Source: Dactylonectria macrodidyma (Eukaryota; Ascomycota; Sordariomycetes; Hypocreales; Nectriaceae). From it: 64,000 nucleotides of DNA. The stretch's first letter is position 1, and each line of letters starts with the position of its first letter. The stretch covers positions 1,922,001 through 1,986,000 of the forward strand of contig JAGMUV010000008.1 in NCBI GenBank assembly GCA_020744425.1, given 5' to 3'. The notes below the pieces were generated by a model. The model had not been told where the DNA came from. It searched no databases and saw only the letters and a program-made list of their open reading frames with translations. A program made the translations under genes and the position numbers. This document shows, in pieces, positions 47,050 through 58,176 of the stretch.

Positions 47050-48068
47050 CTAGTGTCCGAATAGCTTGCTAGGATTCTGGACCATCAACAAGTCCCATTC
47101 CTCGTCTGACAGCCAAAGCCGAAGACTTCGCAGCCACGCTTCATCATCAACGTCCATGTTCGGCGTCTCCTTCATCGCCTCCTCATGAGTGCGAACTTTC
47201 ATGCGAGGCGTATGGGGCCAGTCGCTACCCCACAAAACTCGATGCTTGTTGGCATCGACAAATGCTCGGACGAGGAACTTGAGGTCTTCATAGCTAGGCT
47301 TCAGTTCGCTCACCCGGTATGGAGCGCTCAGTTTGACCCACAGGTGGCCGCTCCGGACCAGTCTCATGATGGGCTCGAATCCAGGCTGTTTGGTGGGATC
47401 TTGGCGAAACTCGAGCGGGAGCATACTTGGAGCTTTGAGAAGGGCGAAATGATCGGTGATGAGCGGTACGCCGGCCTTGACTACGGTGTCAAGAACGAAA
47501 GGCTCCAACTCGGTCCAGAACTCGGTCCGGATAGTAGTCATCGTCAGGGACCAAGGAAGCGACAGGCTGGTGATTCGCTTCAAATGCGCGGAAAGTGCCT
47601 TCTTCTGGAGCTGCACGTCCTCCATGGCACGGTAGCGATAGAGATTCACTCTAAGGCCCCGGGTTCCAGCCGCATGCATGTCATGGATTTCCTCGTCGCT
47701 CGTCTCCTCGGGATTAATGACACCGATGGCCCGAGTAATCTTTTGTCCCAGCTGTGGAACAAAGGCTTTGAGAGAAGTACAGTCATCTCCGTACGATAGG
47801 CCATGCGTGAGAACGGATTTTGTGATTCCCAACTTCTTCCTAAAGTCATCAAAGTCCTGGACAGTCGCGGCGGGAGGCGTGAGGTGTCGGTTCGGGCTAT
47901 ACGGAAATGTCTCAGCTGCCAATTCAACCACGCGTTAGTTCTGATATGTTCCGAAACGAGTGGGAAAATCCAAAATGTCTTACGTTCAAAAATATGGTGG
48001 TGAGTATCCCATCCTCCGTGAGGAAACAGCGATGGCGGCTGGGAATCAATCATCGCAGATGGAGCCAT
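47050..48068 (-). CDS. Amidohydrolase-2 family hydrolase resembling LigI (PDC lactonase)
   Basis: Two exons (48068-47984, 47915-47050) give 316 residues. After MAPSAMIDSQPPSLFPHGG comes the metal-type motif WDTHHHIFEPETFPYSPNRH, then LTPPAATVQDFDDF and GITKSVLTHGLSYGDD, GTRGLRVNLYRYR, VPLITDHFALLKAP, GHLWVKLSAPYR and HRVLWGSDWPHTP with the catalytic Asp. The FxYSPxRxxTPP start and the DH, KLS and GSDWPH blocks follow the order known in 2-pyrone-4,6-dicarboxylate hydrolases and related sugar lactonases. LigI opens 2-pyrone-4,6-dicarboxylate to 4-oxalomesaconate. Other lactones cannot be excluded. It is divergent from the mitochondrial carrier gene. Confidence 0.85.
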
Positions 48069-48626
48069 TGTGGGTGATGCTATCGGTGGGTGATGCCTAG
48101 AGCAGTCAATCTAGGTACCTAAGTAACTTACTTGTCCAAACCTGCGGTTATAATTATGCCTGCTCGAATCTCATGGCCGGGGTTTCGGGTTTTCTCCCGA
48201 GCATTCCCCTTTACCGTGCCGCTTCCATTAGAGCTAGCATTGGAGGTCATGGGAAAGGACCGTTCCGCCCTCCAGCGTTTTTGTGGAGCCGGAGCAGTCC
48301 GCATGGCAGGGGAACGGCCGGGGTTGACGCTCCGCTCCGCCATCAGCTCCATAGCGGACTAGCCAGGACATCTAGCCTTCGTTGCAGAACATTCCCCCAT
48401 CCTCACTAGGTAAAGTTGGGCATGTCAGGCTACAAGTTAGAAATACCATGATCCTAGGACCTTTGCGTGCCATGGAGGAATCCTCGCCCTGGAGCCCGCT
48501 TAAGACGATATAATAGCTTACTGCCATGTACAAATAGAAGATGGACAAGTCCAGATACTGGCAATTTCCACCTCGAAAGAGATCTATGATACGAGTAATT
48601 TAGTAGCGTTGAACGTCCTTCTGACC
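48069..48626. promoter_or_regulatory. Divergent promoter of LigI-type gene and carrier gene
   Basis: It contains CGGAGCAGTCCG (48290-48301) and CGGACTAGCCAG (48355-48366). The first is a perfect CGG-N6-CCG element of the type also found upstream of the RraA, aconitase and symporter genes. The second differs by one base from CGGACTAGCCCG at 52850-52861. Confidence 0.6.
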
Positions 48627-49675
48627 ATGAGCAGCCATCGCCAATCCCCGACTCCCTTGCAGTCAATTGTAGCTGGAGCAGCTGCGGGAGGCGTTGAATC
48701 GTTAGTCACTGTAAGCACTGATCGCATCCAAGAGTGTGATACTCTACCCCTTGGGTACTCTTAGCTCAATCCCTAGACTAACAATCCTGGAGTATCCTAC
48801 AGAATACATTAAAACACGAAAGCAGCTACTAAGCACCCCAATATCGCCACTCCGCCTTCTCATCAATGCAATCAGAGAGTCAGGTCCTGGCGTACTCTAC
48901 ACCGGGGCCAGCGCCTTCTGCGTGTCGAATGCAGCAAAGTCGGGAGTGCGTTTCTTGACCTTTGACGCAGTCAGAGACAGGCTGCCCAAAAACCCTGAGA
49001 CGGGAAAGCCGACCAAGGTAGCAAACATGCTTGCGGGCGTGGCAGCTGGAGTGGCAGAAAGTGTCACGGTGGTGACGCCAGGCGAGAACATCAAGACCAA
49101 GATTGTTGAAGACAGAGCCGGCGCACGGCAGTACAAGTCGACTTCTCACGCAATACGCACCATTCTCAACACAGGCGGCATAAGCGGTTTGTTCCGCGGC
49201 GTTCTACCGGTCACGATGAAGCAAGGCTCAAACGCCCTGGTGCGCTTCACATGCTACAACTCACTGCTGGATACGATACAGCCAGCTCTGAAGCAGACGG
49301 GCTATGAGGGGCTCGCTCCAGCACTGGCGGGCGCAATGGCGGGTGTCGTGACGGTATACGCGACGATGCCCTTCGACGTTATCAAAACGAAGATGCAGAG
49401 GCTAGCCATCCCAGAGTCGCAGCGCGGGACGTGGCAATGCGTTTTGTCTACAGTGCGAGAATCAGGCGTCGCTGGTCTCTGGAAGGGGACGACGCCCCGC
49501 CTGGCGAGGCTCAGTGTAAGTAGATACCTCACCCTGATTTTCGAGACTAAACATAGTCAGCTGATACGATTTAATCCAGGTCTCCGGTGCTCTAAGTTTC
49601 AGCATCTACCAGAAAGTGGTTGAGATGGTGCCGAGGAGTCAATGGACCCGTGAGGAGCGATTGACGACATTGTAG
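48627..49675 (+). CDS. Mitochondrial tricarboxylate/citrate carrier family protein
   Basis: Three exons (48627-48710, 48793-49515, 49580-49675) give 300 residues, the usual length of mitochondrial carriers. Three repeats are visible. The first signature is PTEYIKTRKQ; the second, TPGENIKTKIVEDR, begins near residue 120; the third, MPFDVIKTKMQR, near residue 215. Each is a P-x-D/E-x-x-K/R type motif at the end of an odd helix, followed by the G-rich segment of each repeat. The PTEYIKT and PGENIKTK forms match citrate/tricarboxylate carriers (CTP1/MttA type). It would move a tricarboxylate across the inner membrane. As the citrate carrier is a housekeeping protein elsewhere, a copy beside an aconitase paralogue suggests a pathway-specific tricarboxylate. 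The start MSSHRQSPTPLQSIVAG is the first ATG. Confidence 0.9.
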
Positions 49676-49996
49676 ACGGTGACATCAGATGAGTGGTAAT
49701 CAGAATAATGGACTGACTCTTCGGCTTAAAAATCCAACCAAATGTGTTTCTCATGTATTCGAGTAAATCATAGCATAAAAACCACGATGCATTCATGATT
49801 CGTCCATCAATGTTAGTGGGGCCAAGGCCTCAGTTCTCGTCTTGACTCTTGCTGTGTGCATCTGTGGGGTTGACCGTTTCGGGCATAGCAGCCATCCACC
49901 CATACCTTCTCCATCCCCTTGTCTTAAACTTGCACCTCTAATCCATCAACGACTGACTGATCACGACGCCCATCCTCAAATGTTCGCCTCTTGCAA
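49676..49996. other. Intergenic upstream of Zn2Cys6 regulator
   Basis: It is a 320-bp promoter region. I found no copy of the CGG-N6-CCG element in it, so the regulator may not control itself through that site. Confidence 0.45.
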
Positions 49997-52707
49997 ATGG
50001 CCACGCGAGCGAATCCTCCTAAAAAAGTCCGCCTGGCCTGTCGCCGCTGCCGGGCTAGACGGATCAAGGTACGTAGGTCCTTGGATTACCGCCATCCGCA
50101 TCATCTCGTCATGTCACCTCACAGCCTGCTGACACCCCCTCAACAGTGCGACGGTCAAGTTCCAGCATGCACCAATTGCGCAAAGGCCCGTCAGATCTGC
50201 CTCGACGTAGATAGCCAGAATTCGGGTTTGGTAGTACCCCGAAAGTGCGTCCCACTTCCCCTCCTTCCCTCTTCCCATCCATCCTGCCCATGAAAACCAT
50301 CTATGAGTGGAACGTTACTGAGCGGGCCCATTCGTTCGTCTCTAGCTTTGCCAGTGCCGCAAGAGCCAGGATCCAATGGCTTGAAGATATCATCAAAGAT
50401 CGCCTCCCAGATGTCGATTTGGCTTCAGGTCCTCAGGTGGACGCTTATGCGGATCCAAACCCCTCTGCCTCAGCCTCAGGTGACTGGGAGCACGTCAATA
50501 ACGATGGGGATGGGCCTGGCACACCCACCACATCCAATCCCGCGAGGGTTGATGACAATGCAGACCAAAATCTGCCTTCGCGGCACTCTTCGCTCAAGCG
50601 GCTAGCTGAAGATCCATCAGTCGATGGAAACGACCTCTCCTTTCCCGAGCGTGCTCACTCAATTGCCCTCAACCTAGGCATGTTATCTCTGAACTCAGAC
50701 TCCTCACAGAGGCACTATATAGGCTCCAGTTCCGGCCTGTTGTTCACTCATCTTATTGGTGCAACGCCTTCAAGCACCGGCTCTCCCTCGGTGACTGGTG
50801 CAGAAGCTGGTGGAGCCCAGGGGGGTGAATGGGTCGCTGAGGGATCCATGACCGATATTTTACAGCCGTACTACAGCTCACTTTATCTCTTTCTAAAACA
50901 GGTTCGCTTCTCTTCTACTCCACGCCTCTGCCGACCCAAGGCTAACACCTACTCAGGAACTTCCTCGGAAGGAAGACGCGTTGGTCCTGGTTCACACTTA
51001 CCTACGCTGGATCCATCCCGACTACCCCGTGCTTGAACCTTCGTCTCTTCTGAGTGCTCTGGATGCACTGTACTCATGTGTGGGATATTCCCTTGAAAAT
51101 GACTCTTTTCCTCACGGCTGGCCAAGTCAGTTCGAAGCGTTTCGATGGAATGGGCGGCTCGTGTCTCCGCACCATCCCGACACCGAGGTCATACCAATGC
51201 CTGTAATCGCTTTCATAATCTTCATGGTTTTCAACATTGCGGCAATCGTCAAAGTACGATCACGTATCTACGAGTATCCCCCAGAGAGGTTCTATCGCGC
51301 TGCTTCACACTTTTCCAAGGACGCATTCTCGCAGACGTCTCTTCCGTCGATACAGGCACTGGTCTGTCTTATCACGCACAGCATGTTAACGCCTGCGGAT
51401 GTGAATCTTTGGACATTGATCCACGTCGCGTTGGCCCATTGCGTTGAAATCGGAATTCACCGCGAAGTATCTCTCACAAATCCGGACGACCTTCCGTATC
51501 AACAAATTCGGAGGTTTACTTTCTTTACCATCTACTCGCTCGATCGGTTAGTTGTCCTCCTCATCCACTCTTCGCATTACTAAGAAGGTCTAGATCCATA
51601 TCATCAATTCAAGGACGCCCACTAGGCTTCCGAGACGAAACTTTTGACATAAAGATGCCTGATATCGAAGCATCTACGGCCATGGCGGATTGTCCCATGT
51701 CTCCTTCGTTCGCATCGGCAGTCACCAGATACTCTGTTCATCACTGGGAACTAGACCGAATCATCTCAGATATCAAATTGCTCTTCTACCATCTTCCGGG
51801 AACATCCCTTTGGTTTTCGACACCACTGGACCCCCCATTACATCAAAACAAGACCAGAGAAATGCTCGCTAGTTGGTGGGAGCGTGTATCGGCAGAAAAC
51901 TTCTCTCCTACCGGCCTTGACAGTCGGCAACGTCAGATATGGCGTCTAAAGTTGAAGATAAAGTATCACTCGGCCATGGTTATGCTATTCCAGCCGTCCC
52001 AGGTGCTACGGACCCCAGATGAAGAGTCTCTTCAGACTTGCTTTAACAATGCCTCGTGCATATTGCAGGATTATCAACTACTTCACGACCTTCATGGGCT
52101 CCATTACGGTTGGCGTACAGTGCAAAGCATTTTTGCAGCGGGTGCGACTCTCATTTATTCGTTCTGGACATCCGCTGCTGTACGAAGCAATGCGTCGACC
52201 ACTGACTTGTCCAGAAACTTACGAACCTGTTCCAGTCTGCTCACTGTTGGTGGGGAGTGGTGGCCATCGGTCAAGAAGGGACATGCCAGTTTCGGATCAC
52301 TTGCAGATCTGACAATACAGAAGCTCTATACTGACAGCACGCCGGCCAAGCATCCACGACTTATGCATCAAAGCGTACCACAGCTTCGAAGCCAGACACA
52401 GCGCAGCCAGATGCCAACCCCTGATGGGAACCCTGCAGATACCGCATCAGGGCTTGACTCGTTTGATGCGCAGGCTAGACTAAGCGGCGATGAGGTAGCT
52501 GCTTATCAGACGCACAACTCCGACTTGGATCTCTCGTCAACCCAAGATGCCTGGCAGGGCTCTTTGGGAATCCCCGACGAACCAACCGATCTTTTTCCAG
52601 AAATTGAGAACTTCCTCGCCGAATTTGATCGATCTGATTTTATTTGGAGTTTCCCCACAAACGCCATGGGGGATCCGTACAATACGGGCATACCCGACTA
52701 CACTTGA
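49997..52707 (+). CDS. Zn2Cys6 transcription factor inside the tricarboxylate sub-cluster
   Basis: The first exon (49997-50068) encodes MATRANPPKKVRLACRRCRA and ends in RRIK. It splices to CDGQVPACTNCAKARQIC, completing the C-X2-C-X6-C-X6-C-X2-C-X6-C cluster, and to a linker exon with FASAARARIQWLEDIIKDRL that is probably a dimerisation coiled coil. Later exons form the fungal_trans region, with LRWIHPDYPVLEPSSLLSAL, FNIAAIVKVRSRIYEYPPER, and VALAHCVEIGIHREVSLTNP ending IRRFTFFTIYSLDR. The last exon runs to 52707. A C6 coiled-coil homodimer would fit an inverted CGG-N6-CCG site, exactly what the neighbouring promoters show. The product is about 830 residues; inner exon ends are approximate. 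Confidence 0.88.
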
Positions 52708-53068
52708 GACGGGTTCATTGTAGTCTGGAAACCATTGGTCAGAAAGGAAACCCTCAATTCGATTCCTCAAGATTGCTTCCTGTCGGCAGGGAATCATTCC
52801 GGGGCCCGTTCCACCAGACGGAGTAGCCCGGCGAGTGCAGCAAACCGCGCGGACTAGCCCGTGCAGCTCGTCTAAACACGGAGGAGTCCTTTACGAGAAC
52901 CCGGGCACACCCTATCTGACTAATCGATGAGATGGTATTTGATATAACCATTCATTTCCTTTTCATTACGTCCTATTGCTGTGATGAAAGACGGATTATG
53001 TCATAAACCCTGTCGACTCTGGTACCAGTCTGTCACCCCGTCACGCCCGCAGCGAGTACCTTGCAGCC
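52708..53068. promoter_or_regulatory. Aconitase promoter with two CGG-N6-CCG elements
   Basis: CGGAGTAGCCCG (52819-52830) and CGGACTAGCCCG (52850-52861) lie 31 bp apart, about three helical turns, and 210-250 bp before the start codon. They differ from each other at one base. A third, weaker half-element CGGAGGAGTCCT is at about 52879. Confidence 0.6.
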
Positions 53069-55536
53069 ATGTTTCGGAATGTTAGACCGAGGGTGGGTTT
53101 GATATCGCGACGAAACCGAGCTGTGCTACAAGCTCGAACGCTTGCTGTCGCTGCAGACCATGTTGCAATCAGTCCACTGGAACCGGTATGCCAAGTCAAA
53201 TCGGCGTCGAGCTGCACCAAGCTAATCAACCCTGTGACTCACAGTATAACCCATTGGACTACGGCTCGCGACTCAAAACTCTCCACGATGTAAAGAGAAC
53301 AAGCCCGCGGCCGTTGACGCTCTCCGAGAAGCTGCTTTACAGCCATTTAATACCCAATGAAAAAGAGTGGTCGCTAGATGACATTGAGAGGGGCAAGACG
53401 ATATTGCAGCTACGACCAGATCGCGTCGCGTGCCACGATGCTACGGCCACCATGGCCCTGCTTCAATTCATCAGTGCTGGTCTTCCCCGAGTTAAGATCC
53501 CGACATCGATCCATAGCGACCACTTGATCGTTGCCGAGTATGGCGCCGAGGCAGATCTTCGCCGAGCGGCCGATGATCATCGAGAGGTGTACGCCTTTCT
53601 GAGCAGCGCTGCGAAGAAGTACGGCATTGGATACTGGAAAGCTGGCGCGGGCATCATCCACATCACCATTTTCGAGAACTACGCCTTCCCCGGCGGTCTT
53701 ATAATCGGAACAGACTCCCACACTCCAAACGCCGGCGGAATGGGCATGCTGGGAATCGGTGTTGGCGGCTCAGACGCGGTGGATGCCATGGCTGGCATGC
53801 CTTGGGAGCTCGCATGCCCCAAAGTCACCGGAGTCCATCTCACCGGGCAGCTGCAAGGCTGGAGCTCTTCCAAGGACATCATCTGCAAGCTCGCGGGCAT
53901 GTTGACAGTGTCCGGCGGTAAGGGAAAGGTCATTGAGTTCTTTGGACCTGGCTGCGAGACCTTAGGAGCAACGGCCATGGGAACTGTGTGTAACATGTCA
54001 GCCGAGATTGGCTCGACGTCTTGCATCTTTCCATACTCACCAGCCATGACTCGATACCTTGCAGCGACCAACAGAAGCAATGTCGCGGAACATGCGGATT
54101 TATTCAAGGAGCAACTTCTCACAGCTGATCCCGGAAGCGATAAGTACTATGACGACATCATTGAGATAGACCTATCACGATTAGAGCCACATATCAACGG
54201 CCCGTTTACGCCAGATTTGTCTCATCCGCTGTCTCAATTCAAGGAACACATGAGTGCAAGCACATGGCCCTCCAAGCTCAGCTGCAGTATGGTCGGAAGC
54301 TGCACAAATAGTTCATATGAAGATCTAGACAAGGTCCGTCATCTCGTCCTACAAGCCAAAGAAGCCGGTCTTGAAAAGGTCAAGACGCCGTTTCTCGTCA
54401 GTCCGGGGAGCGAGCAGATCAGAGCCACTGCAGAGGACAACGGAATCCTGGAGGCGCTACGACAAGCAGGGGCCACTGTGCTCAGCAATTCGTGCGGGCC
54501 GTGTGTCGGTCAGTGGGATAGAAAGGACGTTGATGTCCCGGGAGCTGAGAGGAACTCGGTCATTTCAAGTTTCAATCGCAACTTTACGGGCCGTCACGAC
54601 AGCAATCCAGCAACACACTCATTCGTCACTTCGCCTGAACTAGCTACGGTCTTTGCCTTTAATGGAGACCTCAACTTCGACCCTAGAACAGACGGTGTGA
54701 ACGTCGACGGTGGCTCAGGAGCTGTCACCAAGTTCCACTTCTCACCACCCAAGTCTACAGAATTGCCTACATCCTTCTCCACTGGCGATACTCGATTTCA
54801 GGCTCCGGTCTTGTCTGACACAAGTGCCCTGACAGTTGACATTGATGAAAACAGCGATAGATTGCAACTCCTGGCTCCGTTCAAGCCTTGGGAGGATGGA
54901 AATGCAAGCGGTCTGGATATCCTGATCAAAGTCAGCGGCAAGTGCACGACAGATCACATTTCCCCCGCGGGTCCCTGGTACAAGTATCGTGGCCACTTGG
55001 AAAACATAAGCCACAACATGTTGCTCGGCGCAACCAACAGCTTCCTGCCTGACGCTAGCTCATTGGAGATGATTGGCAAAGCCCTAGATCCCACAGACGG
55101 AGAGATCAAGCCCGTACCGCAGACTGCAATGAGCCTGCAGCGTGAACGGCGTCGATGGTGCATCATTGGCGACGCCAACTACGGCGAGGGCAGTTCACGA
55201 GAGCACGCCGCGCTGGAGCCGCGGTTCTTGGGCGGGGTGGCCGTGATCGCGAGAAGTTTCGCCCGCATTCACGAAACGAATTTGAAGAAGCAAGGCATGT
55301 TGCCGCTGACCTTCAACGATCCGGCAGATTATGACAGGATCAAGGAGGGTGATACTATTAGCCTTCTGGATGTTGATGATGGAGCACTGAAGCCTGGAAA
55401 ACAAGTGACGATGGCAGTGGTGTCAAAGGATGGCTCGCAGTGGACGGCAATGTTAAATCATTCATATCACGCGCATCAGATTCAGTGGTTAAGGGCTGGC
55501 AGTGCTCTGAACTACATCAAACGAGTCGCGTTATGA
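53069..55536 (+). CDS. Mitochondrial-type aconitase paralogue
   Basis: Two exons (53069-53185, 53245-55536) give 802 residues. Exon 1 encodes MFRNVRPRVGLISRRNRAVL, an Arg-rich presequence without acidic residues that suggests mitochondrial import. The body carries all aconitase hallmarks: CHDATATMALLQF, GTDSHTPNAGGMG, the 4Fe-4S cysteines in GSCTNSSYEDL near residue 390 and NSCGPCVGQW near 456, NRNFTGRHDSNPATHSF, KCTTDHISPAGPW, and the swivel-domain catalytic Ser in GEGSSREHAALEP near 688. It looks fully active as a hydro-lyase on citrate/isocitrate or a related tricarboxylate. Placement in an accessory locus beside a tricarboxylate carrier suggests a dedicated role and not the housekeeping citrate cycle enzyme, but a relocated housekeeping gene cannot be excluded from this window. 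Confidence 0.92.
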
Positions 55537-56520
55537 GAGGCGGTCTAATTAAAGGATGGATTTGGATTCAAACAGGAATCCAGCAGGTTTTCAGATGTAT
55601 TTTAGAATCAATGTCTTGCCATTTATACGGAATTCCCAATCAAGTTCATAATACTCCCCTTTGAGTGCAGTAAGGCAACACTTACGATAGTGGCAGGAAT
55701 TCTTGGGAAGTGAAAATGATGAAGTACTTGAGGCCCCACCCATTTTATATGATGCTAGAGGTCACAGTCAGTTGGGATCTACAAAACATACCCCTTCTCC
55801 CAATTGCACAGATCGTTTAAGTCCATCTGCGTATCGCTGATCTCCCGGATCAGTGGGCACAGGTGCTGAAGAACCTGTTGCCTTACCGCACTCAAAGGAA
55901 TGGGATGACAGCTGCCTGCCCCAATTTCTCAACCACCCTACCTGGCTTATGACCAGCAAGTACCGAGAGTCTACGAATAAGTACGGAGGTACGGACTGCT
56001 CCGCATCCAATAGAATCGTTCCCGAATCCAATTCACTAACCTAGGTAGGTCTACTAGGTAATGCTCGGTCACCACGGAGCACTCCGTGTCGTTGGAGAAC
56101 GCTAGAGCCTGGTCGCCCCGTGGGGTAATTAGCATGGAGCGGACAAGTCCAGCGCAATCTGATTGGTTCAAGCAGTTGCCACTCTGCGTCTCTCGTTCGA
56201 CTTCGGCATCAACAACAGAACCAACCTCCGCAAAGCCTACGGAATCACAGGGTCAATATTGTCAGTCCGGCACCCACAAGTCCGGGGAATGACCCCAAGC
56301 GTGCGGGGTAAGCGATTCATCCATCTGGGATTAATCAGTCCATGGCGTGGAGGACCGCCTAGTCTCGGGGTCTAGGCTCTGATGTCTCTGGGCATTGGGA
56401 CATTTAAGTGACTCTGTCCCGGCTCCTCACTCGTCTTTGTCCAGGATACTCTCAACATCTGTTCCATCCTCCTCATTCTTCTTCTTTTACTTCTTCCATC
56501 GACTTCACCCATCATTTAGC
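55537..56520. promoter_or_regulatory. Symporter promoter with both motif types of the locus
   Basis: It contains two CGG-N6-CCG elements, CGGACTGCTCCG (55992-56003) and CGGAGCACTCCG (56075-56086, inside the inverted repeat CACGGAG-CA-CTCCGTG), plus CCCCGTGGGG (56116-56125), identical to the decamer at 36387 and 31710. A C/T-rich leader precedes the ATG at 56521. No gene is visible. Confidence 0.6.
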
Positions 56521-58176
56521 ATGGCCAAAGACCAGCTTGCCGTCCAGCAGGACGCCTTGAAGGCCACGGCCGACCACATCGACGCCAATCGTCTCGGTGA
56601 CAAGGAAGACGGGCTTGAATTGAAAGTCAGTCACTCTGAAACCGACATGACGGACGAAGAGTGGCTCGCTACTGAGAAGAGCCTTGTGAGGAAGCTCGAC
56701 TTCACACTGGTGCCCATGGTTTGGGTTCTCTACCTTTTCAATTATCTGGACAGGAACAACATTGCGTACGTCTTACCAGCTCATGTCTTTAACGTTGGCT
56801 AATAACCTTTTTGTTATAGCCAAGCTCGTCTGAGTTCATTTGAAGAAGATCTTGGGCTCGTTGGCTCACAGTTTAATGTTGCCGTGTCGATCCTCAACGT
56901 CGGCTACATGTTGATGCAACTTCCCAGGTTTGTCTTCCTCCTCTGTCTCCCAACTGCTGCTTCCCATGCTTACGATAAATAGCAACATGATGCTTACCCG
57001 GACTCGGCCTTCTCTTTACATTCCCGCCTGGACAGCTCTCTGGTCGTGCGTCTCCGCCGCGACCGCCGGTGCGAAAAATTACCAACACCTCCTCGTGATC
57101 CGCTTCTTCCTAGGCATTACCGAGGCACCATTCTTCCCAGGCGCCATGTATCTCCTGAGTTGTTGGTACCCAAGAAAGGAGTTGGCTCTACGAACAGCCA
57201 TCCTATACTCGGGTGTTCTCCTCGCGACTGCCTTCTCCGGTCTCATTGCGGCAGGCGTACTCTCTGGTCTCGAGGGGGCTAAAGGCATCGCGGGCTGGCA
57301 GTGGCTCTTCATCATTGAAGGAGCCGGTAGCTTCGTGGCCGCTATAGTTGCTGTTATCTTTCTCCCCGACTTCCCGGGCATGAAGTCGGGGGTCGCCAAG
57401 TGGCTTCTGACAGACGCTGAACAGAAAGTTGCCGTTGAGCGCATCGCGAGAGACCGTGTCTCACTACCCACTGAGAACCCAAGTGTCTGGCACGGCCTCA
57501 AGCTTGCAGCCACGGATATCCGTACTTGGGTCTTTGTGAGTAACTCACAGCTTACGCCTCGTTTTCATCCAATACTGACAATCACGCTTAGGTGGTTATG
57601 CTCACTGCCAACCACAGTGCCTACGGATTCAACAGCTTCTTCCCAACTATTGTCAAGGGCTTCAACCTCGGAAACACCACGCTTACCCTCGTCCTCACCG
57701 CGCCGCCTTACCTCGTTGCGACTGCCACAGCCTTTCTCACCGCATGGTCCAGCGACAGACGCAAGGATCGAGGATACCACATTGCCGTCCCTCAAGCCGT
57801 GGCCTGCATCGGCTTTATCATCTCCGTTGCAACCATCAATAATGCCGCCCGATATGCTGCAGCTTTCCTCTACATCTGTGGCTGCTTTTCCTCCAACGCA
57901 ATGGTCTTCAGCTGGGCGAGCTCGACGCTCAACCAGACAGCCGAGAAGCGAGCGTGCGCAACGGCCATCATCAACTTGTTGAGTCAGCTGGGAAACATCT
58001 GGAGCCCATATTTCTTCCCCTCAAGCGACGGGCCGCGGTATATCAAGGCCAACATCTTGATGATGGCCTTCTCGTTGCTATCCGTCCTGACGTGCGTCGT
58101 CATGAAAGCTATGCTCCGCAAGGCAAATCGCAAGTTGGCGGATTCTGGAACCAATGCAAACTTGTTCACGCTCTAG
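56521..58176 (+). CDS. MFS transporter, anion:cation symporter (Dal5-like) family
   Basis: The start MAKDQLAVQQDALKATADHI lies after a C/T-rich leader. The cytosolic N-terminus ends in EKSLVRKLDFTLVPMVWVLY-LFNYLDRNNIA, the conserved first helix of the ACS/Dal5 family, split from the next helices by short introns (the first at 56765). Further features are the FFLGITEAPFFPGAMYLLSC helix, the loop WYPRKELALRTAILYSG, WLFIIEGAGSFVAAIVAVIF and a typical central loop DFPGMKSGVAKWLLTDAEQK. Members import anionic small molecules such as allantoate, nicotinate, tartrate or aromatic acids with protons. It would bring the organic acid into the cell. It closes the locus on the right. Confidence 0.9.

Noticed and set aside
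48627..58176. Itaconate-type gene cluster (mitochondrial carrier, aconitase, MFS, regulator)
   Set aside because: The gene content is reminiscent, but no cis-aconitate decarboxylase (MmgE/PrpD fold) is present, and the aldolase and LigI-type lactonase fit another pathway better.
17944..58176. Benzoxazolinone detoxification locus as known in Fusarium
   Set aside because: I see neither a metallo-beta-lactamase-type gamma-lactamase nor an arylamine N-malonyl/acetyltransferase gene.
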